Of a stretch of 64,000 bases of DNA, positions 11,477 to 24,693 are shown one piece after another. The stretch's first letter is position 1; every line of letters begins with the position of its first letter. The notes below the pieces were generated by a model. That model was not told the origin of the DNA, searched no databases, and saw nothing but the letters and a program-made list of their open reading frames with translations. Source of the DNA: Tricholomella constricta (lineage: Eukaryota > Basidiomycota > Agaricomycetes > Agaricales > Lyophyllaceae); contig JAACJP010000044.1 in NCBI GenBank assembly GCA_013368375.1, positions 62,001 to 126,000 on the forward strand, in the 5' to 3' direction. Made by a program: the position numbers and the translations under genes.

Positions 11477-13028
11477 ATGGCCTCCTCCTCCCAGCCCTGT
11501 GTTCAGTTTGTCCCCTCCTCAAAGGCTCTCCAGTCCTCGTCTCTCTTCTCCTCGTCCCTCCTCAGCCCCCGCTCATGGATGGTCTCCTTTGGTATGCAAT
11601 GCACGCGTCTCGCTTACATCGACTCCAGCTGACCTTGCTCCAGCGCGCAGTTCAATCCTGTCGGTGTTAAGCGACGCGATTACCATCGGGCACCTTACAA
11701 TCTCCGACTCTGAAGGAACACACTATTACGGCAGATATAAAAAAGGATGCAATGACGTCCACCTCAAAATCGTAAACGACAACTTCTGGCTTCGCATCCT
11801 TCTTTCTGGCGATCTTGGTTGTAAGTCATAAACTAATCGAATAAATCTAATCACTAAATCACCGTGCAGTCAGTGAAGCGTACATGATCGGCGATGTCCA
11901 AGTCTCCAGCCTCAAATCCAGCATGAACGTATGTGCCTGTTTCGTATCCAATTCAACTTCAGCTAACATATCCCCCTCCAGCTCTGGCTCGAGAACCAAG
12001 CCGGCATGGAAGACACTCTCTCCTCCGCCGTTGCACGTGTATCCTCCGCCATCTCCAGCCTCTACAACTCTTTTCTCGGCCAGACCCGCTCCCAGGCTCG
12101 TCTCAACGCCATCGCCTCCTACGACCAGTCCAACGAGCTCTTCAAAGCCTTCCTTTCCCGTGAAATGATGTACTCCTGTGCCCTCTGGTCTGACGCCGAA
12201 GGTGGCGTCCGTGGCGATCTCGTCGACGGTCCGCGACCTGGCGATCTCGAAGCTGCCCAGCTCCGCAAGATCCGCCACGTGCTCACCAAAGCCCGCGTCA
12301 AGCCCGGCCACCGTGTTCTCGAATTCGGCTCGGGTTGGGGTGGACTCGCCATCGAGGCTGCCCGCACCTTCGGCTGCGAAGTCGACACCCTCACGCTCTC
12401 TATCGAGCAAAAGACCCTTGCCGAGGAGCGTGTCCGCGCCGCCGGGCTCGAGGGCCGCGTCCGTGTGCACCTCATGGACTACCGCGAGATTCCCGCCGAG
12501 TGGGAAAAAGCCTTTGACGCGTTCGTCAGCATCGAGATGCTCGAGCACGTCGGCGCCAAGCACTACACCACCTACTTTAAGCTCGTCGACTTTGCGCTCA
12601 AGTCCCGCGACGCTGTCGCCGTCGTCTCTGCCTCCACCTTTCCCGAGTCGCGGTTCTCCGGTTATCAGGCCGAGGACTTTATGCGTCGTTACATGTGGCC
12701 CAACTCGTGCCTGCCCTCTGCCACCGCCCTCATCACCGCCGCACACACCGCCGGCGCAGGCCGCTTCACTCTCGAGGGCGTCGAGAACCACGCCGCGCAT
12801 TACCCGCGCACGTTGCGCGAGTGGGGCCGCCGCCTCGACCTGAACCTTACGCAGGACCTTATCGCAAAGGACTACCCAGCGCTGCGCGAGCGTGCTGATT
12901 ACGACGCCTTCAAGCGGAAGTGGCACTACCTCTTCGCGTATGCCGGCGCGGGCTTCGCAAAGGGCTACATCACCTGCCACATGCTCACCTTCATCCGCGC
13001 CAACGACGTCCCCGTGCGCTGCGACTGA
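11477..13028 (+). CDS. Cyclopropane-fatty-acyl-phospholipid synthase-like SAM methyltransferase
   Basis: Class I SAM-dependent methyltransferase of the CFA synthase family, which adds a methylene bridge to unsaturated acyl chains of phospholipids. The spliced protein is about 450 residues. The N-terminal lipid-binding part includes YYGRYKKGCNDVHLKIVNDN and SGDLGFSEAYMIGD. The catalytic part includes the SAM site VLEFGSGWGGLAIEAA, then SIEMLEHVGAKHY and the C-terminal FKRKWHYLFAYAGAGFAKGY. A bicarbonate-binding type motif (MLEHVG, YFK) is present, as in CFA synthases. Four introns precede a long single 3' exon from about 11992. That exon has strong C/G preference at third codon positions, unlike neighbours, suggesting high expression. 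A Coprinopsis homologue, cfs1, is known to be needed for meiosis and spore formation; equivalence here is inferred. Fungal sphingolipid C9-methyltransferases are related but carry N-terminal membrane spans, which are not seen here. Confidence 0.9.
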
Positions 13029-15608
13029 TTATTTGTGCCGTTGATTTGACGATTCTTCTTCCTTCCCGACACACCGTATATCACTATCCTATGCCTATAC
13101 CCCGTCCCCGTCAATCAGCCGCACGACCACGCGCACGCGCCACGACCACTTAAAATCAATCGCTCGCCCGCCGCACCAATAACGTCGTGCTTATCTTTAT
13201 CTTTCTTGGACGCCCCCTGCTTGCAGGGGCTGCATGCATATTAATAGATTCCCTCTACCCTCGACCTTTCTCCCTTTTTGCCTTTTCTTTTGCTTTTCTC
13301 TTTTTTCTTTTTGGCCCCTCTGGGTTTATTCGGAGCATTTTAATACAACTTGCTACAACCACCACCACCTTGCATGGCATCCTTCAACCACTAGACGGCA
13401 TTGTTCCATATTCCATATATATTTTACTCTAACACATCACTGCCCAATTACCAATTGTACACATATCTCGAACTTCAATGGAATTTCCTCTCCCTATCAT
13501 TTGGTCATGAGTCTGAGTGTCTTGAGGTCTGCCTGGATTAGCGACTCGGATATCGTGTACGATCCGTCGACCACGGAAAGCTGGAGATTAGGTATTAAGG
13601 TAGGCATTAAGGTTCGAGGATCCCGGGCAATGCAGGGAGATCTGGCCAGGGTCCTGGGAAGAGGCATCCATTACAGCACTGATAGATTTCCTGCAGATTC
13701 CAATGCTTGGTTGTTCGATGTTGCGTTGTCGAGATGTACTATTACATAAGGAATGTGGCGAAGAAACATAAACTCGTGCGCACGTCGGTTTGCCCGCAGA
13801 GCAACTGTGGACGGGTGTATGTATATATATATGCGCATTTCGTTCCCTTTCCTCTTGCCTCGATTGTAGCAGAAGCCCAAGGTCGACTCGAGAGTGTTGC
13901 GTACTATAGTAGATGATAAGAAGCGCCACGAGCCTGAAGCAGAAACAGGAAAAACTTCGGGGACGTCGATCCCATGCAAATCTGCATCACCAGTGTGTCT
14001 CCCCTGCTCGACATCCAGGGGTGCGCAAAGCCCCGAGTCGAGCCACCTGAATCTCCAGAGGGGTCCGCAGCCCACGTCCGCACATCCCCCCTAACGTAAC
14101 ACTCAGAAGGCCCGTCATGCGATGCGATAGATGGCTCATGCAAAAATCGGAGAGATCACAGTAGTGCATGGATAGATAGATAATGATCTGGATTTTCCAA
14201 AGCGTCCGAGGGATGACCCTGATTCTTTCCCCGCTCCTCGCTCCTGCTTCCTTGGCGCGAGGATATACCGTAGCGGCCGGATGGGCCCATCCTCTCATCC
14301 TCGCAAATACTCGGAATGCGTGCGATACCGGACAGAGGGTGGTAGACCCATGATCACAGACGGAAGAAAACTCAACAGCTGGCCTCAGTGGTGGTCACGG
14401 GCTATTTTGGGGCATGATCGACGTCCCTCGGACCTATGTTTAGGTGGATGGAGGAGGCGACCGTCGCCGTAGTCAGGGCGCTTTGTTGCCAGTACCATCC
14501 ATGTCCACTTTGCACCGGGGGGACAATCAATGTCATGTCGACCCTGCGTTTCTTTGCTTTGAGGCTCAAGGTCTTGGATCACCTCTTTCTCTTTGCGGAT
14601 TGAGAGGCTCTTTGTATCGATGAGTTACAGTTCTGGGAATAGGCCGCGCACAGTTGCTATGGAGCAAAAGACCAGGAGTCGCAATGTCGACGTCGACGCA
14701 TGGACACTGTAAAGTATCCGCGCCGAGGACAAGCGCATGCATATAGTACCTGCTTCAGCCACAAAAAACGAAGATGATGGGACGACGTACAGCTGATAAT
14801 GATGGTATTTTGATCAAGACGTCGTCGACAAAAGCCTTCAGATCTGTCAGATATGATGCTATTTTAACTCCTTCCTATCATGCGCAGCTGCAACGATGCA
14901 CAATTGGCAATGTCATGATCATGCGCCCCAGGGTGTCGTCCCAAATAAACGTACAAACGTATGATCTGTTACGACCTGGACGCTGGCACTGGACAGGACA
15001 GTCACGGTAGTCAGCTTAGGCCGCGTGACAGGTGGCCCCTTGTGCATTGCTTCCGCGATGGGTGGAGTGTGGACGACACCCCGGCCCTACTGTGTTCTCC
15101 TTTGGGCGGCCACGTTGTGTTTTTGAACACTCGAGAAGGCCTCGGTCCAGTAGAGTACACATGTGTGCGATCTCATACCCTGCACATATACCGTGTAAGC
15201 GACAGCAGATAGAATTCAGAAAGCATCTGACGCAGAGGTTGAGAAAAAAGCAATTAAAATACACAGCGAGCGCTCAGAGTGCCCTCCTCCGAGGAATAAC
15301 AAAAGAAGAATAGAAATGTCGGGTAACATGGGCTGATTATTATTACTTGATGGTGGTATAGACGCTGGGCGCTGGACGATGGACAAAACGAGTGAACGGC
15401 GTTGTAAAACGCAGTGTTGGCAGATAATATAAAACCATACATAGAAGAACCCGAGTGTTGCAGATATCTAGATAGGAAGCGATGGTGTGTATGGGCCTAT
15501 GGAGCCGCAGAGCAATAATTTGCGTATGATAATAAGATAATTGATCCGGGCCATCGGTATGGGCGAGGCCGGTGGACGGGTATTGAACGTCGTAGTAGTC
15601 ATCAGTCA
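13029..15608. other. Gene-poor interval downstream of the methyltransferase gene
   Basis: The 2.6 kb between two convergent genes holds no confident coding sequence. There are T-rich and CT-rich tracts near 13270-13340, a short TATATATAT run at about 13823-13831, and scattered short open frames. The length is unusual for a convergent gap in this otherwise compact window. Confidence 0.45.
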
Positions 15609-18600
15609 TCAGGAGGGCAGACGGGTGGGGTCGAGCTTTGTGATCCACGCTTGGAGTTCCTTTGCGTTAGGGGCGGCTAGGGCATGAGAATTCGATGCAG
15701 TAAAGAGAGTGAACGAGAAGGGTTTCTAAAGACATTCATTGGTCAGTACATTCGAAGCATATGCATTTATATGCAGGGACGACTTACCCCAAGTAGGAAT
15801 TCTTTGTGGGGGTCACTTTCAACATTGACTCCACTAAGGCTGACAATGCCCGTCTCCTCGAGCTCGTTGGAATGGGCATATATGTGGAGATAAGGTCTGC
15901 GTATTTACTCGCACTCAGCAAGATATCCTAATCAGCCATTGTGCAACACACCTGCTAAGCACAAACCAACGCCGTTCCCAAGTATCTTGGCTGGCGTCCG
16001 TCAGAATCATCAGATGGCCTTTCTTCGTGGCGCCATCACTAGCGGATAGTGATCCTTAGTCTGGGTGACAACATAGATGACGGAAGAAGTCGCACCTCCG
16101 GGGTATCAACTTGGTATCGGAGATGAGCTTTAATCCTTCAAACGATCCGAAATCTTTTGCCTGCTTCTTGGAGGAGGATGGTTGCTCATCAGGGCCGGAT
16201 GGATCTTGCGTCAAAACAATCTGTATGCGGAGAAAGTCAGTGAATGATGAGCACATCCCATCCGATAAAGCGAAAAGCAGAAGTACGACATACTCTACCG
16301 CGGTGCCCAAACTGTTTTTTCCACAAGGCCAGCGACTTTGCTAGAATGGCGTCAGCACGCCACGCTAGTGCATCTACAGCAAGTGAGCGGGGCGGGAAAT
16401 TCGAGAGGATGACGCGAATGGCTTGTACGTCAGCCGCTCGCCGCTCGGTCGACACCAATCGTTCGTAGTCTTCGACGACCGAAATTCCACGGGGTTTCCA
16501 CATACCCAACGACTCCTCTCCTCTAACGTATTTTTCCGATGTGTCGAGCCGCCAGAGATCTTTGGGTGAACGAGTGAGTGGAGGCGATAATCGAACGCTG
16601 AAAACATTGCTGGTCTTCGACAGGATCTTGGTCGACCCGAAGAATGTTATAATCTTTGACGGAGGGCTTGCGTCACGAGTTCGCATTGTGATCGCGGCGT
16701 CCATGCTGAACTGGATAGGGTCTCCACAGGTATCTACTGCCACTGCAAAATTCACCTGGAGCAGCACTCGCTGGTTGGCCGCCGTCACTCTGTTCAGCAG
16801 CACAGAATCATGGACACTCGAGTCCCATAACGCAAAGGCTTCCAGAAACCCTGTCCCATCAGGTCGAAATTCAACCGTTTGCTCTTTCATCAGGGGCAGT
16901 GTAATGAGCGCCTTCGACATTGATTCATGCGTCCGGCCCTTGGCATCCAGGAGACGAATGTTGCCTATGCGCACCTTCGTGAGTTCCAGCCAAGGTAATT
17001 GCTGTCCAGAATTTGACGAGAGTGACAAGACAAGTCTACGCTGGAGGCCCTGATGCAAAGAGAAAGATCCTGGGTCGAGGCTTCCCTGAGAGATCACTGG
17101 AACGGGGACGTATGACCCGTCTGGCCCTAGCTCGCAGATCTGTAGCCATGCAACAACGTCGTGCGTCTGTTCCACCACGAAATCTGTCTCGGACCGGCGC
17201 ATCGGCGGCAGAGTGCTCGGGCGGCTTTCAGGCGTCCGGCTGGCGGAACTAGGTGGGCGAGGATGGTGCTTCTGGTCCCGCATTTCATCCCATCGCTCGA
17301 GGCGTTCTAGATACGTGGGCCGTACTGCTGCAAAGAACTCGATGGGTGCATATCCTTGGCGTAGGTGGTTCAGCACTTTGGTGGTAGCGATAATCGAGAA
17401 GTTGCGGCGAAACTTTAGCTCAGACAGCGATGAAGCTTCCATATCGAGCTCAGGAGACGCAAACACCTCCTCCGAAGACATGTTTGGTCCCATGATTGAT
17501 GAGAGGCGAACCTGTAGATGTACTCCCGAAAAGTCGTGGGAGGACAATCCTTTCACCGTATCGATCGTCATGAAAAAAATCACCTTACTGCCAGGCAAGA
17601 TAGTGCTGGGAATAGGGGAAGAGGATCGGGTAGAGGCGCTTGATCCGTTCATATGTTTAGCGGACAGGACCACGCTGACGATTTTGATGTCAACCCGACA
17701 CGAGCCGATCGCCTCCGACGTATATCGACAGAATATGGGAACGGTGGAGGAAGAAGACAACCGGCGGGCCAGCGGTGCGAGTGATATCAGGGCGTTTCCA
17801 ATAAAGGAATATTCTGGAGGGGGAGAGTCGTAAAAGGGCTCGTCGGAGGAGAAATGTTGCGTGTAGGATGGTCGGTCGATGTAGGTTGTCAAATTCCGCA
17901 TTCGTTGCAATTGTTGTTGCATCCGATCCAATGACCAGGTATAGATGGCATTATGCCGTTTGTCTAGAACTTTGACGGCAACTGAAGGTTGGGTAGCGGA
18001 GGCGAGAATAGGATCGGCGACATCGCCAAACTCGTCTAAGCCAGCGATGGTGTCGACGGCGGACGTGGGTGCGCCGAGAGAGCCGCCAGAGGAGATTGTG
18101 AAGTTGTAGGAAACGTCTTTCCCAAGCTCCTTGCTGTTTTTCTTCTGAACATCACCATGCCTGCAAGAAGCGAAAAGGACACACCTGATAATATTGGCTT
18201 CCTTGATCACCACTGCACTCGACAAGACCATCTCCGCCATTGAAAATGAACGATGAGCTCTCCAACGGTCAAGAACTTTGCGGATTAGCCTAAGCTGCCT
18301 CGCGGTGTAAATCATGGGCTCAAAGTCTGCTCCTTCGAGCTCCTCGCCTCTCGAGCGCGCGTCGATAAGACGCCTCATCTGATTGCGGACGAGCCTTAGC
18401 TGGTGTTCCATGTGCTCCTTTTCAACCTTCAGGTCTTCCGCCTCCGCCGACGACTCCGTCATTTCTTGTAGCCTGTGTTCCAGCTGGTGCTGAACATCCT
18501 TCAACGAGCCGTCGAAAACGGCAGGGCTACCGTGCAGACTGGTGTCGTCCGTCGTTGCATCGCTAGAGAAGGGGCGGCCAGTCTCGCTCCATACATCGTC

Positions 18601-21600
18601 CGTCTGGCTGAGCTCCGCCTGGCTAAGGCTGCTTTCCGGCCGCGATTTCGAGTTGTGGTCACGCATGGTTTTCACCTTTGTGATTTTCTCGAAAAGTTTG
18701 TTCAGATCATCATCAGGTAAGTTGTCAAGCGTAGGGTCGAGACCAAGGCGAGCAAAGGCGGCTTCCCGCTTGGCGAATGTCCAGTCCGCATCAGCTTCAT
18801 CAGTAGACGATACAGGAGATTCTGGTCGCGTTGAGCCTTCTCCATCGATGTCTCCAGCAGAGATAGCTAAGTGAAGATTGGACTTCGCCGTTGCACGGTC
18901 CCTTTGCTTGCGGACCTCCTCCGGGTTGTTGAACCGGAAGACATGATTGTCGCCTTGACGCAGATGAGAAGTGCAGAAGGTTGATAAACGCAATACCTAC
19001 CAAGGATGATACGGAAACCCGAGCGGAGCTTGTGAGGCTATCGAGGAAATTTGTTGATTAGACAAGACGCTTTAAACATTGTCGATTCCATTACCTGTCC
19101 AGAGACTAGTTGTTTACCATTGAGGAACTAAGCGCCACACAACATTTCAGATATTGTCCTATGTTAATTGGAACAGGAACGACTTACGGTGATACTGTCA
19201 GGCAAACATTGGATGACGACTTTGCCATCTGTGTTGTCGAAATAACAATGCTCTTCCAGGATGTTATCGCCACTTAGACGAATCGCAGCCGGCTTTTCGC
19301 TGTCCAGTCGACCAACCTTGCAAGTCGACGCGTCAAGTGGGGTAAGAAACAAGATATATTACGCACCATTGTCTTTCCTGGCTTAATCTGGTATATTAAG
19401 CATTCACTCATGAGTGGATCTGCGAAATATCCCAGGTTAGCAGCTTATACACCAAATGCATCTAGAAGCCAATCGGACAGACCTTCGTTCTATACAGAAC
19501 ATGATAAGGTCAGCTGCATGGCCCCAACAGCTGATAATGCACAGGAGAGCGAAATACGCACGAGATTCACAAGATGTGGCATCTGATCACATACAGAGAA
19601 GCGCGTTAATAGACCTATTGCAAGGCACCGAGGAAAGTTCAGCATTCACCTTCTTGGGTGTATGAACGCCAACAAGGTTCTTTTCCACTGTGATACCTAG
19701 CTCCTCAAGAGCCTTCTCCCGCTCCTTCTGCACCTCCTGTGTCCTCTGCATCTTCTCCTCCCATGTCTCATTCAAGCTCTGCATGAGCTTTTCGCTTGTC
19801 TCCATCTGCTCCTGCAGTTCCGCCTTGGTCACAGTCTTGATACGACCGTCCTTCGTCTGATATGTCACCTTCTGCTTCTCAGGCGGCACCTTGGGGTCGA
19901 ACACGTCTTCACCACCTGAGCCCGATACGCGAGCTGATGACACAAAGGAAGGCCACACGTCCGATCATTAACGAAATACACATAAGACCAACAAAGACCG
20001 GTATGATCGTACCTCTGAGCATCTCCAGCTCCTCTTTGAGCTCCCGGACAAGCTTCGCATTGGGATCCTCGTTCACAACTGCCTTGTTCTTAATCTTCTT
20101 GGCTTGATCGGCATAGCGCAGTGTGCTCAGCGTCTCCTCATAGTCAGCAGGCGAGATGGCAGCAATCATCGCCGTTTTCGAGTTTCCGCCCAAACTGTCC
20201 TTGAGCAGCCACGTAAGGACCTGAATTCTAGATAAGCCCTTGATTCGAAAAATCAGAAAACCAGAAGGCGCGCGCGCACCGAGTCGCGGTAGGGGACGAA
20301 CTCTTCGGCCTTGCCTTTCTTCCCCTTCTTGCTGTGATCTACCTGACTCGCTAGCGCGAGCGCCGAGATGACTTTGCCGAGCGTCGTCAGCGATTTATTG
20401 ATGTTGGCGCCTTCCTTAAGTCGCTGGCCCGTCGCCCCTGTCGAGTTTGCACGTTCTGATCCAGCCAAATCGACCAAACTACACAGAGTGAGAAAAGAAC
20501 GGGCTATAGAGGTGAGTTTAGAATGTCGCACCTAATTCGTGACACCTTCTCGGTGTCCATGTTCGTTTCAGTGTCATGTCGCTTCATAGTCAGGAGGAGG
20601 GTAAACACGGCGTGCGAACGGGACGACCTAGAAGATGGGGGTAGACGTCAGCGGGACGCGGCACGCGACGCAGACGCGGAAGCGAACGTACGTTTCGTTC
20701 ATGTTCGTAGCCGCAACAGTCCGCGCCTTGTTCCCCTCGTCCATAAGAGTCATCATTTCATCATAACTGTTTACAACCAGCTTGGACAGATCCTCAACAT
20801 AGGGTCCCAGGCTGGGGTGCTCGCGAACCCTGAGATTCCCTGTGTTCTTGGGATTCAGCAGATCGCGCACTTTCTCATTGTAGATCTACGGGCAAGTGAG
20901 CGGGAGGTGCTTCTGAAATCGCGACGCGTATGGGGTACCTCGATATAGGAGACTTCAACGGTGAAGGTGAGGTTCGGGTCGGCCGTCCGTTTGGACTCTA
21001 CCCGGTCAAAAAGTTCCTGACATGTGAGAGGGATGATACCCTTGTCCGCGCCGTCTAGGGAGGGTCGTAAGTGGATTGGGCGTGTTCCCGGGATAACAGT
21101 GACGCACATCCCATCATACTACACCACTCCATTAGTTCTCGCGCAAGGAGGCATCTCTAAATTACGCACCTATAAGATTTCCCCGAACCTACGCCATTTC
21201 CATCAGCTAAAACGCGCACGAAACAACAAGCCGCTCATACCAGTCTGTCCATCTTAATCGCCCTTAGTATCAGTGCCATACATTACCAACGCAAGAGCGT
21301 AAACTCACAAGCCAAAATACATGCATTAAACCCCGAAAACCCATGGTCCAACAGCTCCTTCCCCAAATCATCGTACAGCGTCTGCTGGGAGCAGTACCCG
21401 GGCTCGTCTCGCGGGCCCGCAGACCAATAACTCTTGTCGAAGCTAAATGCCAGCTGCTTGCGCTCCGTTGCGCGCTTCGAGTCCTGAGCAGACCCCGCCT
21501 CGGGCGGGTTGATGATCGTCTGGTTCCCCGTCATGCGGATAAGGGGCTTGGCGCCCCGCGCGAGCTCTGTGGATCGCCCATGTCAGTTTAGTGCGCGATA

Positions 21601-21732
21601 TGACCCGGGGCAAGGCAAGACAGGCCGGGTGTGGATGGATCTGAGAGCCTGTGGCATGCCGCACGCACCGCGGGAGTTGAGTGGCCGACATCGGACGACG
21701 ACCTTGATGTTTCCGTCCCCTGCTTCGGCCAT
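15609..21732 (-). CDS. Kinesin-3 (Unc104/KIF1-type) motor with FHA and PH domains
   Basis: Plus-end-directed microtubule motor that carries endosomes and other vesicles in hyphae. The spliced protein, about 1,600 residues, starts [20 protein letters not shown]. The motor domain follows with P-loop AYGQTGSGKSYS, switch [12 protein letters not shown], switch [10 protein letters not shown], and [16 protein letters not shown]. Next come a neck/coiled coil, an FHA domain ([24 protein letters not shown]), KIF1B-like and DUF3694-like regions, and a C-terminal PH domain ([20 protein letters not shown] to [12 protein letters not shown]). This order is diagnostic for kinesin-3. Most of the middle and tail is one long exon (16237-18993). 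The 5' half is finely split, with three consecutive micro-exons of 12, 19 and 11 nt (21241-21252, 21170-21188, 21108-21118) encoding the P-loop region. The first intron, after PLNSR, is longer than usual. Confidence 0.95.
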
Positions 21733-23112
21733 TGTCTATAGTGAGAGATTGAGCGGCGAGCAATACGACACGCTCTGGCGGCGGTGGGGCCAGTCGGGGG
21801 GTATCTTGGGAGCAAAAAATGCGATGGAAGTGGTTGTCAAGCAAGCGCGAGCACGAGTTCCACGCGCCTTGAATGGGGAAATGTTTATCACGCTTGACTT
21901 GCTGCTACAACATCACTTCAATATCATAACTTTGGCGCTCGCTCTATTGTACTCTCCACACCGCGTTTCCACACTATCATAATCGGGATCCAGTCATATA
22001 ACAACTGTCGCATGTAAAAGGCCCCCTATGTAGCGCCTCACCGTGGTGAATCGCGACATCTCCGAGGTACGGCCATATGGATTGTTTTGCTCATTTAACA
22101 GGTACATTTCTTCCCGTACTGGGTACATCGATGCTCGATGGCACTCACCAACGTTCTCGCGGCATCTTTGGAGCAACTCGCCCTGCTGATTCATGTCGGC
22201 CCTTTGATTGTCCTCCGCAACGCTGCATCAGAGGATTTACAGCCTGGTAATGGCTTACACATGTTGCAAAGCAGCATCAGGAGCTCGAGAACCCGGAGAA
22301 TATGAAGACAGTAACAACTAACATCATCGTCCGTTTGCTGCAGCAGAACTTGAAATGGATGGCTTGTAAGGCATGCCACACATCCCCGCGCCGAAATATT
22401 GCCAGACACACTGCCTGAAGGCCAGGGACGTAATCCATTCCTGTCATGGTACCTCTCCGGCGTCTAAAAGGACTGCTCGCAGTCATGCATTGGGATTAGC
22501 CTCCACGACGCCTTGGCTTAACGAATCCCGGCCGCACCTCTTTGGTGAATCCTGGCCAATGTGAGGACGCCGCGTCAGATCGTATCGGATGCGATCTTTA
22601 TACTCGAAGTTGGGGGTAAGTATAGCCAGATGCAGACTGGGATGGAGTGTGGGTGCGAGAGTCGGGATAGGTCGGGATCAGTGATTATCGCACCAGGACA
22701 ATGGTAGCCACAGCACCCCGAGACGGTTCCATAGTGTAAACGACCACGTCGACGTAACAGGACCCACCCGGCTCACAGAGTCCGACTTCCGCGAAACCCC
22801 CGTTGGTCCACGTATACCGCCAAAAAGTGATCAAGCACGCTTTCCATCTTGCTTTCCATCCATCAGCCATAAAAACATACTTTCCCATGCAGTATGTGCA
22901 TTTAATATGTACCGGAACATTCCTAATAATCAGCAAACCCCAAGCTACCTAGTCAATGATAATTGTACCAGGCAGTCTCTGCGCCCAGATGTATCCTGTG
23001 CCCCCCAGCCCTGAAGGCGATATCGCGGCGCGGCAGTATATCGGACAGCTCGTTATTGTGTGCGTGATGAGGCCAAGTAAAGGACAAGTGTCGACAAGCG
23101 TTCATGTCATGA
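21733..23112. other. 1.4 kb interval between kinesin start and IMP3 stop
   Basis: This should contain the kinesin promoter. Short minus-strand open segments near 22.0-22.5 kb were examined. None gives a recognisable protein or convincing splice pattern. Nothing further is supported. Confidence 0.4.
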
Positions 23113-23947
23113 TCACAGCAGGTCAAAGTCATCAAGCTGAATGAGAAAGGAAAGGAACGCGTGATTGTGAGCACAGATCGTGCAGACTAAATCGCAGAGC
23201 ACGCACCTCGTCATTGTACATCAAAATCGTCCTCTTGAGCTTCGAGGTGTCGACCCAGGTCACAAAGTCCTCCATATGCCTGTTGAAAAAAGACATATCA
23301 GCGTACGGTAGCAGCGATCCGGGCTACAAAGCTCACCTGGTGACCAGATACGCAGGGTCCGTGATCGTGTCAGGCCCCACGCGGACATGTCCTTGTTCGA
23401 TGAATTTGACAGCCTACATATGGGGCGTTCAGACGAAATCACAAAGCAAGGCGTGCGGGAGCAGAACGCACCGCGCTGACGGTTTCAGCCATCTTAGACA
23501 TGCACAAAAACACGGCGAGGCGCCGCCGGCAGAAGGCTGCTACGGTGAGCTTGTTGTCGACGTCGCTGAGCTTCGCGGAGGAGTTGAGGACGCCCATGTC
23601 GTAGAGCTTAGAGAGGAGCTGACCCTCCATGCGTGCGCGGAAGGGGTCTTGGGCGGGGAGCAGTGAGAGGCGGTGGGCATAGGATCGCAGCGAGCCACAG
23701 AGTTTGTTGTACCTACAGTTGAGCTTAGAAAATGTGTGAGATATTTTGGCGGCGAATGCTCACTTGTGGTAGTCCTCTCGGTCCTGGATATGGTACCGCC
23801 GCATGACCTTGATTTCTCGCAGATTGGCATCTTGCTTCCACTGGTAATGATCAGACGTGCGCGCAGATAGGAATGGAGCGTACTTACGTTGAGAAAGTCG
23901 ACCTTCTTGAGCAGCTTCTGCTCATGATACTTGAGTTTACGGACCAT
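23113..23947 (-). CDS. IMP3: U3 small nucleolar ribonucleoprotein IMP3
   Basis: Component of the U3 snoRNP/SSU processome that helps U3 base-pair with pre-rRNA in the nucleolus for 18S rRNA maturation. The spliced protein of about 180 residues starts MVRKLKYHEQKLLKKVDFLN, the highly conserved IMP3 N terminus. It continues with REIKVMRRYHIQDREDYHKY, LCGSLRSYAHRL, an S4-like RNA-binding region with CRRRLAVFLCMSKM and FIEQGHVRVGPDTITDPAYL, and ends LDDFDLL. Length and order match the family. There are five or more short introns. The start is fixed by the conserved N terminus, which sits close to the head-to-head LDB gene. Confidence 0.95.
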
Positions 23948-24693
23948 CTTGCACGGTGAGTTTGAAAGGAACGAGAATTTGAAAAATCAAATAGTGGTCA
24001 CGTGCCAACGCGGAGTCGGCGCGTCCGCTCGTATACTGATCCCCGGACCAGGTTTATCCTTGACCGGTGGCGATGATAGAGGACCGTTGAAATGCCTGAA
24101 CTTTAGATGCGAATCGACATGTAGGACTTTGCCATAAAGGCGTCATACATGAGTTTCATGTGTGGTAGTTTAACAGTGAACGAGTACAGTTGCTGATGCT
24201 CAATTTACGCCGTACCGTAGATTTGATATAAAGTGAGCGCCTTGGACGCCTACAGCAGCTACAGCAGCTGTAGAATGTTCAAGGAGTGAATTACAGCGAT
24301 ATGAGTAGACAGTTGAGGGCTACGAAAAGAAGTGGATGGAATGGTTTCCCCATTGGGGCTGGTCGGCGGGCCAAGCCACGTGTAGGCCACAACCGTTCAA
24401 CAGAGCGCTCACACCCCCTGCACCGTCGTTTTCCGGTCCTGCTCGTTGTCGCGGACGTTCTCCTCGGCCTGACAACACTTCTGCCTGTTCTGCTCCTACC
24501 TCCACCTCTTTTTGCCCACTTTTTCACGAAGAATTCTCGCCGATCGTCGGAGATTTCGCCCAAGTCCGTCTTCTCGTTACTTGGTGAATACATACCCCCA
24601 TTTTATGTCCCCTTCCTCCTCCCCCGCCTTTCTGCCTGCTTTGCCCCTCAAAATTGCCTTCTGACGTCTCCTGGCTCCCTGTTTCTTCTGTAG
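23948..24693. promoter_or_regulatory. Divergent IMP3/LDB upstream region with two CACGTG sites
   Basis: The region carries CACGTG at 23999-24004 (about 50 bp from the IMP3 ATG) and again at 24377-24382. The last 270 bp before the LDB start are C/T-rich (from about 24420), as expected of a fungal promoter and leader. Confidence 0.45.

Noticed and set aside
11859..12980. 373-codon minus-strand open frame
   Set aside because: It is the mirror of the CFA-synthase exon, created by the strong G/C third-position bias of the real gene on the plus strand.
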